Part shown: positions 43,726 through 48,780 of the stretch, in pieces | Layout: each line of letters begins with the position of its first letter | Numbering within the stretch: position 1 is the stretch's first letter | NCBI GenBank assembly: GCA_903929195.1 | Contig: CAIYTT010000050.1 | Coordinates: 1 to 48,780, forward strand | DNA from: an uncultured Bacteroidota bacterium | Lineage (GTDB): Bacteria; Bacteroidota; Bacteroidia; Chitinophagales; Chitinophagaceae | Reading direction: 5' to 3' | DNA length: 48,780 bases | Notes under the pieces: generated by a model | Seen by the model: the letters and a program-made list of their open reading frames with translations, nothing else | The model's database searches: none | What the model was told of the DNA's origin: nothing | Translations under genes and position numbers: made by a program

Positions 43726-44412
43726 ATGAAATTCACCTATTTCGGGCATTCTTGTTTTTTGGTTGAGTCTGCCGGTAAAAAATTTTTATTTGACCCGTTT
43801 ATTAGTGGTAATCCATTAGCAAAAGATGTTATAGATATAGAAAAAATTGAAGCTGATTATATTTTAATTTCTCATGGTCATGGCGACCATGTTGCTGACT
43901 TGGTACCAATAGCCATGCGTACCAATGCAATTGTAATTGCTGCTTACGAAATAATTACTTGGTTGCAACCGCAAGGTATTAAAAATGTGCGGCCCATGAA
44001 CTTCGGCTCTGCAAATTTTGAATTCGGAAAATTACATTTTGTACCTGCTTGGCACAGCAGTTGTTTACCCGACGGCACTTATGGTGGCAATCCGGGTGGT
44101 TTTATTGTAAAAACAAGCGAAGGTAGTTTCTATTATAGTGGCGACACTTGCTTAATGATGGATATGCAATTGATACCCCATTATGCTACCATAGATTTTG
44201 CAATAATGCCAGTAGGTGGTAATTTTACTATGGATGTAACTGATGCATTAAAAGCAGCGGACTTTATAAAATGTAATACGGTAATTGGCGTTCATTTCGA
44301 TACTTTTGGGCTTATAACAATAGACCATGCCCAAGCTCACGATTTATTTATACATGCAGGTAAAGAATTAATATTACCTAAAATTGGTGATACCATTTCA
44401 TTAGGTAAATAA
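43726..44412 (+). CDS. UPF0173 metal-dependent hydrolase (metallo-beta-lactamase fold)
   Basis: 228 residues. The metal motif HxHxDH is ISHGHGDHVADL at about 49-60, with GHSCFLVES and KFLFDPFISGNP before it, and PAWHSS, YSGDTCLMMD and VIGVHFDTFG as later ligand regions. This is a conserved bacterial family of uncharacterised single-domain metallo-hydrolases; the substrate is unknown. Followed by a stem-loop and parA. Confidence 0.88.
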   Translation: MKFTYFGHSCFLVESAGKKFLFDPFISGNPLAKDVIDIEKIEADYILISHGHGDHVADLVPIAMRTNAIVIAAYEIITWLQPQGIKNVRPMNFGSANFEFGKLHFVPAWHSSCLPDGTYGGNPGGFIVKTSEGSFYYSGDTCLMMDMQLIPHYATIDFAIMPVGGNFTMDVTDALKAADFIKCNTVIGVHFDTFGLITIDHAQAHDLFIHAGKELILPKIGDTISLGK

Positions 44413-44432
44413 ATATATAATAAATTATTTTA

Positions 44433-44453
44433 ATGCTTTTATAAGGAAAGCAT
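44433..44453 (+). terminator. Weak stem-loop between the UPF0173 gene and parA
   Basis: ATGCTTT (44433-44439) pairs with AAAGCAT (44447-44453), 7 bp, followed by AGTTTAGTTTTT. Terminator-like but short. Confidence 0.4.
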
Positions 44454-44494
44454 AGTTTAGTTTTTAAAATAATACACTAAAAGGGTTTAATATT

Positions 44495-45301
44495 ATGGCA
44501 AAAGTAATAGCAATTGCGAATCAAAAGGGTGGAGTGGGGAAGACCACTACTGCAATAAATCTTGCAGCGAGCTTAGCGGTTTTAGAATATAAAACATTGC
44601 TTATTGATGCCGACCCACAAGCAAACAGTACTACCGGTAATGGGTTCGACCTTAAAAATATACAGTTGAGTTTATACGACTGTATGATAAATGATACGCC
44701 TGCAGCACAGGTAATATTGGAATGCGAACTACCCAATTTATTTTTATTACCCAGCCAGTTAGATTTGGTAGGGGCTGAAATAGAACTAATAAACCTTACA
44801 GGTAGAGAATATGTATTGCGTAAGGCTTTAGAAGCAGAAATAAATAATTATGATTTTATAGTTATAGATTGCTCACCTTCATTAGGTTTAATAACTGTAA
44901 ATGCTCTTACCGCTGCCGATAGTGTGATAATACCCGTGCAGTGCGAATATTTTGCGCTAGAAGGACTTGGTAAATTGTTAAATACGATTAAAATTGTACA
45001 GAGCAGACTTAATTCTAACTTGAAAATAGAGGGAATTTTAATGACAATGTATGATGGTCGTTTACGATTGTCGAACCAGGTGGTTGAAGAAATTAAAAAC
45101 CATTTTAATAATATGGTTTTTAATACAATATTGCATAGAAATACAAAATTGGGTGAGGCACCCAGTTTTGGTAAGCCCGTTTTGTTATACGATGCCGAAA
45201 GCACCGGCTCTATAAACTACTTGAATCTTGCAAAAGAAATATTGCAAAAAAATAATATGACAAAAATAAAAAGCGCAAAAAAAATTATAGAAAATAATTA
45301 A
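44495..45301 (+). CDS. parA: Chromosome partitioning ATPase ParA (Soj)
   Basis: 268 residues. Deviant Walker A motif KGGVGKTTTAINLA (residues 11-24) with the signature lysine; LLIDADPQANSTTGNGFD is the Walker A' region and FIVIDCSPSLGLITVNAL the Walker B region. Binds DNA nonspecifically with ATP and moves ParB-parS complexes. Directly followed by parB after 2 nt, forming a two-gene operon. Chromosomal rather than plasmid type, judging by the housekeeping setting. Confidence 0.95.
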   Translation: MAKVIAIANQKGGVGKTTTAINLAASLAVLEYKTLLIDADPQANSTTGNGFDLKNIQLSLYDCMINDTPAAQVILECELPNLFLLPSQLDLVGAEIELINLTGREYVLRKALEAEINNYDFIVIDCSPSLGLITVNALTAADSVIIPVQCEYFALEGLGKLLNTIKIVQSRLNSNLKIEGILMTMYDGRLRLSNQVVEEIKNHFNNMVFNTILHRNTKLGEAPSFGKPVLLYDAESTGSINYLNLAKEILQKNNMTKIKSAKKIIENN

Positions 45302-45303
45302 GC

Positions 45304-46209
45304 ATGGCACTAACTAATAAAAAGCAGGCACTGGGTAAAGGAATTAGAGCATTGTTGGATACGATAGATGATGATATAAAAACCAATAATGAGAATGTGC
45401 CGGTAGCATCTGGTATGAATGCCAACGCTTTGCGTATTCCTCTTGAGCAAATTGAAATAAACCCAAAACAACCGCGTAGAGATTTTGATGAACAATCTTT
45501 AGTTGAATTATCTGAAAGTATAAAACTACATGATATAATTCAACCTGTTACTGTTACCAGAATAGGACAAAATAAGTACCAATTAATATCGGGCGAGCGT
45601 AGGTTAAGAGCGTCTAAAATGGCAGGAATACAAGATATTCCGGCTTATATACGCACAGTAGAGAACCACGAACTACTTGAAATGGCATTAATAGAGAATC
45701 TGCAAAGAGAAAATCTGAATGCCATGGAAATAGCACTTAGTTATAGACAATTAATGGATGAATTTGGGCTAACACAGGAATTGGTAGCCGAAAAAATGAA
45801 AAAAGAACGTAGCACGGTAGCTAATTATTTACGTTTATTAAAACTGCCCCCCGATATACAAAAAGCAGTAAGAGACGGCTTACTATCTATGGGGCATGCA
45901 CGAGCTATTATAGGGCTCGAATTTGTAGAACAGCAATTATATGTGTTTCGGGAAACAATGGAAAAAGGGCTTTCTGTAAGGCAAGCTGAGCAGTTGGTAA
46001 AAGACATGGCTACCGAAAAACAAACCAATACCGAACAAAAAACTGAGTTGAAATTGCCTCCGGCCTATAAACGTATAGAAGATAATATGGCTTCACACTT
46101 TTCAACTAAAGTAATTCTAAATCGTAAAAAAACAGGGAAAGGGAGTATCTCAATAGAATTTTACAATGACGAAGATTTAGAAAGAATAATGGAAAAGATG
46201 CATATTTGA
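45304..46209 (+). CDS. parB: Chromosome partitioning protein ParB (Spo0J)
   Basis: 301 residues. N-terminal CTPase/Srx-like domain: PKQPRRDFDEQSLVELSESI at about 55-74, GERRLRASKMAG at 97-108, ENLQRENLNAMEIALSYRQL at 131-150; a helix-turn-helix region near 155-180 (TQELVAEKMKKERSTVANYL); C-terminal dimerisation region after 260. Binds parS and slides as a CTP clamp. Only 2 nt after parA. The dapB gene that follows parB in many Bacteroidota is absent. Confidence 0.95.
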   Translation: MALTNKKQALGKGIRALLDTIDDDIKTNNENVPVASGMNANALRIPLEQIEINPKQPRRDFDEQSLVELSESIKLHDIIQPVTVTRIGQNKYQLISGERRLRASKMAGIQDIPAYIRTVENHELLEMALIENLQRENLNAMEIALSYRQLMDEFGLTQELVAEKMKKERSTVANYLRLLKLPPDIQKAVRDGLLSMGHARAIIGLEFVEQQLYVFRETMEKGLSVRQAEQLVKDMATEKQTNTEQKTELKLPPAYKRIEDNMASHFSTKVILNRKKTGKGSISIEFYNDEDLERIMEKMHI

Positions 46210-46433
46210 TATGGCTTAAATCAATGCAGTATTGAATTTGGTAGGGAAGGGTGAGTGATGTATTTTTTTTATTTTATATTAATGCGAAGCATATAGATTG
46301 GTAGGGGTTTGGTAACACAAAATTGTGAACATATTATTGTACGCCATATTCATAAATACATATTACAATTTGTTGAAAACACCAAATAAAGTGAAACTAC
46401 TATTATTTTAGAACAAGTTCAAGAAATAAGAAC

Positions 46434-46754
46434 ATGCTTACTCAAAAATCTGCAATAGAAAAAGTCCGACGTTTTGCAAAAAAAATTAGTGGTTTAGGTG
46501 TGCCACTTAATAGAGTTGTACTTTTTGGCTCTTATTCAAAAAACACGCAACATAAATGGAGTGATATAGATGTTGCATTAGTATCTGATAGTTTTAGCGG
46601 AATTGGTTTTTTTGATTCTGATATTATTGGAGGAATCAAGATTCAAAAGCCTTTTTCCATTATTCAAACGCGTACATATAATACAAAAGATTTTACCCCG
46701 GATAAAGATCCTTTTGTTGAGGAAATTTTAAAAACAGGTATTGAAATTATGTAA
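46434..46754 (+). CDS. MNT-type nucleotidyltransferase domain protein (orphan)
   Basis: 106 residues. GSYSKNTQHKWSDIDVALVS at 32-51 is the nucleotidyltransferase motif GSx(n)SDIDxxV with Asp44 and Asp46. Small stand-alone proteins of this kind act in HEPN-MNT toxin-antitoxin pairs, where the MNT protein AMPylates the HEPN RNase toxin. No HEPN gene is next to it. The glycine after GS in GSxARG is replaced (GSYSKNTQ), so activity is uncertain. Confidence 0.75.
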   Translation: MLTQKSAIEKVRRFAKKISGLGVPLNRVVLFGSYSKNTQHKWSDIDVALVSDSFSGIGFFDSDIIGGIKIQKPFSIIQTRTYNTKDFTPDKDPFVEEILKTGIEIM

Positions 46755-47166
46755 ATATTAAACTCCCGTTCTTCCTTATTTTCCGTCGGTAATCAGGAAG
46801 TATAAATAAAACCGTTCTCAGAACGTATTCATAGAGCTGATGCTAAATAAAAAGAGAAAGAGCTAAGTTATTTTAAAAACAAATGCATCTTTTGGTAAGT
46901 AAGGTTGTAAATTATTCTAAATAATCTATAACATTCATTTAGCTTTGTAAAGTAAATGTCTTCGTAGAAGGAGTTTATTCTTACTTCCGGATTCCCTGCG
47001 GAAAATTCGATAGATCGCTGAATGCCTTTTTGAATGGAATAAAGAGATGAATACTAAAAAAATATTTAATTTAAATTGTGATTGCATTATACAGCCCCAA
47101 CCAATTTTTAATGGAATTTGTTGGTAATTTTCAATACCATCGGTTTTTTCAAAGAATCCTGTTCCT
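46755..47166. other. Intergenic zone with a decayed minus-strand ORF
   Basis: On the minus strand 46868-47053 is open for 61 codons before TAA, with protein-like sequence (SIQKGIQRSIEFSAGNPEVR, FYEDIYFTKLNECYRLFRII) but no ATG and a TAG immediately upstream. It may be a remnant of a lost gene. Elsewhere I see no hairpin or promoter. Confidence 0.3.
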
Positions 47167-47550
47167 CTACCACAAAGATTTTACTGTATATTGGGGTATA
47201 ATTTTATCTTTGGATATAATTGTATAATTTTCAGTTATTGCCTGAGCAATAATCAGCCTGTCAAAAGGGTCTTTGTGAATTAATTCAAGATGTAACAAGG
47301 TTTGAAGATGCCGGTGTTCTATAGGTAATATTATTATTTCAGTATTCTTAAGATATTCAGCTATTTTATGAAATGGAACTTTTAGATTTAGTTTTCCATT
47401 GCCTGCCTTAATAGCAATTTCCCAAACACTTGCAATGCTAAGAAAACAATTGTTTTTTATGTGTATTATTTCATTCCTTGTATTTTCCGGTAGCGTTTCA
47501 TCGCCTTCCATAAACCAAATAAAAGTATGAGTATCTAATAAGTAATTCAT
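47167..47550 (-). CDS. PIN-domain toxin (VapC-like)
   Basis: 127 residues. The PIN acidic set is present: Asp6 (YLLDTHTF), Glu44 (SVWEIAIK), Asp94/Asp97 (HKDPFDRLIIAQA) and Asp115 (SKDKIIPQY). VapC toxins are metal-dependent RNases cutting tRNA or rRNA. Its ATG shares one base with the TAA stop of the preceding antitoxin gene (TAATG), so the two are coupled. Confidence 0.88.
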   Translation of the reverse strand: MNYLLDTHTFIWFMEGDETLPENTRNEIIHIKNNCFLSIASVWEIAIKAGNGKLNLKVPFHKIAEYLKNTEIIILPIEHRHLQTLLHLELIHKDPFDRLIIAQAITENYTIISKDKIIPQYTVKSLW

Positions 47551-47759
47551 TACATGTAGTCTTTAAATTCATCTAAAGGTTCATCAAAATCCGTAGCCAT
47601 TTCGAAAGAACCTTTTGCATATCCAAATTTTCGTTCTTTAATTTGTTCCGTCTCTGTTTTTTTTAATTTCTGTTGTAAAAAAGCAACAAAATCAGCTACT
47701 TCCTCTTTAAAATTATCCGGCAATACATTAATTTGAGAAATCAATACAGAAGTATCCAT
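47550..47759 (-). CDS. Antitoxin of the VapC-like toxin (DUF2281-like)
   Basis: 69 residues. INVLPDNFKEEVADFVAFLQ and the C-terminal KFGYAKGSFEMATDFDEPLD, then FKDYM, are typical of small antitoxins paired with PIN toxins in Bacteroidota and cyanobacteria (DUF2281-like). The C-terminal acidic tail would wrap into the toxin active site. Coupled to the toxin by TAATG, and preceded by a -7 box. Likely autorepressor. Confidence 0.8.
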   Translation of the reverse strand: MDTSVLISQINVLPDNFKEEVADFVAFLQQKLKKTETEQIKERKFGYAKGSFEMATDFDEPLDEFKDYM

Positions 47760-47792
47760 AACAAAATGATTTTAGAAATATAAATCACACTA

Positions 47793-47800
47793 CAAAGTTA
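47793..47800 (-). promoter_or_regulatory. -7 promoter box of the PIN toxin-antitoxin operon
   Basis: TAACTTTG on the minus strand, exact TAnnTTTG match, 33 nt upstream of the antitoxin ATG. Confidence 0.5.
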
Positions 47801-47884
47801 CCAAGTTTATTTTATAATTAGTGTCAAAGCCTGTGGCACTATTCTTACTTGTTTGTAACGTATATACTTTAATTAGACTTTTTG

Positions 47885-47986
47885 TGCCTTTGTTGGTGTT
47901 TTCACCGACAAACAACATCATAATCAAAGATAGCTAAGTTTTTTTATCTTTACAATGTCTTTATTGGTGTTTTCATAAACAAAAAC
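47885..47986 (+). repeat. Two imperfect direct repeats, the first containing a hairpin
   Basis: Copy 1 (47885-47916) and copy 2 (47956-47986) share TTGGTGTTTTCA and flanking CTTT/AAACAA-type sequence, 71 nt apart. Copy 1 contains GTTGGTG-TTTT-CACCGAC, a hairpin with one G-T pair. No ORF overlaps them. Confidence 0.5.
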
Positions 47987-48204
47987 GTGTAGAAGTTAAA
48001 ATGGATTGTACTCGTCATTGGAAGAATAAACAATTGGTTGATGGCAAATATCAACAAAGGCAAAAAAGTAATGCTCCTGATGCAATGATTAAAAATGCCA
48101 TCTGCACTCAATCAAAACAATCATAATTATAAAATATTAACTTCTTCCGTATGGTTGGAAATACACCGGAACAAACTGGTAGCAGGGGCTTCCTGCGTCC
48201 TTAC

Positions 48205-48738
48205 TTATTTTTTAAGGTCAACGTCATGTTTGATCGTTTCAATTTCCTGTTCAGAAAATCCCACCAACCCAACACACATTACGCCTGTTTTAATGCTGAC
48301 ACTGTTTTCAGCCACGAATAACAGCCTGTTTGCAACTACAGCTGCAATTTTCGGGTGGGCAGGGTTACCGGTTCCCTCACTAAGATGTTTGGTCCCTTCG
48401 GCATCAAAAGTCAAACAAAGTTCCGTGTAGCCACCCTTTCCATTGAGTGTTTTTTCCAGTTTTGACTTAACAACATTTTTTATGCCTGCGAATGGAACCC
48501 TTGCCAAAATATACACTGCGTTTGATTTATGCTCCAGCATATTAATGCTTTTTTCGTCCAACTTATCAGCAACAAAATAAAAACCCGTCCTAACATAATC
48601 TGCGCCCAGTTGCCGCGATAGATATTCCTCGGTTTCCTTGCTTTGTATTCCGCTGTCGTCATGGTTCTTCGTTGCCTCACCGGCACAGGCAGTAAGTAAC
48701 ATGGCAGTTATTATTATGAAGTATTTTATATTTTTCAT
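48205..48738 (-). CDS. Lipoprotein resembling the SecD periplasmic domain
   Basis: 177 residues from ATG 48738 (MKNIKYFIIITAMLLTAC); 14 more in-frame residues upstream are not used because the signal peptide starts here. Lipobox LLTAC, so lipid-anchored. The C-terminal half (CLTFDAEGTKHLSEGTGNPA, IAAVVANRLLFVAENSVSI, GFSEQEIETIKHDV) is built like the SecD P1 head domain, where 'L(T)xEGxxxF...G...AIVLDxxVxSAPxI...G.F(T)xEE' is the pattern. No SecD membrane part is present. Its role is unknown; periplasmic or outer-membrane. Confidence 0.7.
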   Translation of the reverse strand: MKNIKYFIIITAMLLTACAGEATKNHDDSGIQSKETEEYLSRQLGADYVRTGFYFVADKLDEKSINMLEHKSNAVYILARVPFAGIKNVVKSKLEKTLNGKGGYTELCLTFDAEGTKHLSEGTGNPAHPKIAAVVANRLLFVAENSVSIKTGVMCVGLVGFSEQEIETIKHDVDLKK

Positions 48739-48780
48739 GTTGTGTATTTTATGCAATGTTATTAAAAAATTGTTTACCAA

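Larger units (their letters stand above)
47760..48204. other. Intergenic region with a repeated hairpin and a possible 41-codon ORF
   Basis: Two imperfect ~31-nt direct repeats lie at 47885-47916 and 47956-47986. An ATG at 48001 opens a 41-codon frame to TAA at 48124-48126; it is short and without a recognised match, so I do not call it a gene. The left end holds the antitoxin promoter box. Confidence 0.4.

Noticed and set aside
48001-48126. 41-codon ORF after the hairpin repeats
   Set aside because: Short, no recognised domain and no promoter box; left as unassigned in the intergenic entry.
48095-48430. 111-codon plus-strand ORF opposite the terminal lipoprotein
   Set aside because: It overlaps the lipoprotein gene, which has a clear signal peptide and lipobox on the other strand.
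1-48780. CRISPR array, tRNA or rRNA genes, insertion sequences
   Set aside because: No regularly spaced short direct repeats with unique spacers, no cloverleaf or rRNA-like sequence, and no transposase gene were recognised on reading. A tRNAscan-SE and ISfinder run would be decisive.

Overview
The window is AT-rich DNA from a member of the Bacteroidota, probably an environmental Chitinophagales/Sphingobacteriales-like lineage (rank is inference). The evidence is type IX secretion (T9SS) sorting domains of both kinds (a CHU_C/gliding-type C-terminus ending at 4627, and short 'YPNP'-type C-termini at 17498-18517 and 36990-38351), promoters with the Bacteroidota -7 box TAnnTTTG, translation starts preceded by A-rich tracts rather than Shine-Dalgarno sequences, and an LspA and ribosomal gene set typical of the phylum.

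Layout. 1-4627 is the 3' part of a giant repetitive secreted adhesin built from 699-nt repeats. 4764-7237 is a restriction-modification locus: a 5'-truncated HaeIII-family endonuclease remnant on the minus strand, and a divergent N6/N4-type methyltransferase followed without a gap by a probable PD-(D/E)XK nuclease. 7555-9470 is bioD-bioA, convergent with gmd (GDP-mannose dehydratase). Then come two tandem paralogous surface proteins with YD-like repeats (10809-12938). 13158-16956 reads as a lipid A inner-core sugar locus: kdnA-kdnB-kdsA, predicted to make Kdo and its 8-amino derivative, with a YoeB-type toxin-antitoxin pair between kdnB and kdsA. A monohaem cytochrome c and a T9SS cargo protein follow.

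18775-31948 is the S10-spc ribosomal protein block (rpsJ to rplO, then secY and map), driven by a near-perfect Bacteroidota promoter. It is not preceded by rpsL-rpsG-fusA and is not followed by infA-rpmJ-rpsM-rpsK-rpsD-rpoA-rplQ, so the usual str/alpha flanks are elsewhere or outside. Many spacers are long and hold stem-loops. A 20-nt promoter/initiator sequence at rpsJ recurs exactly at rplS and approximately at rplX.

31953-39848 holds housekeeping genes: a universal stress protein, a sugar-phosphate transferase, rplS, a thiolase, zapA and lspA (overlapping), an NHL-repeat T9SS protein, an orphan OmpR-type regulator and ruvC. 39982-43523 contains two tandem GT-C-like membrane proteins with C-terminal TPR-like regions. 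43726-46209 is a UPF0173 metallo-hydrolase and the chromosome partition pair parA-parB. 46434-47759 is a small defence/toxin zone with an orphan MNT-type nucleotidyltransferase, a decayed ORF and a PIN-toxin/DUF2281-like antitoxin pair. The window ends in a lipoprotein that resembles the SecD periplasmic domain.

No tRNA, rRNA, CRISPR array or intact insertion sequence was recognised. The observations most worth following are the kdnAB-kdsA locus with its embedded toxin-antitoxin pair, the restriction-modification replacement scar, the shared ribosomal promoter box with intercistronic hairpins, and the tandem GT-C/TPR proteins.
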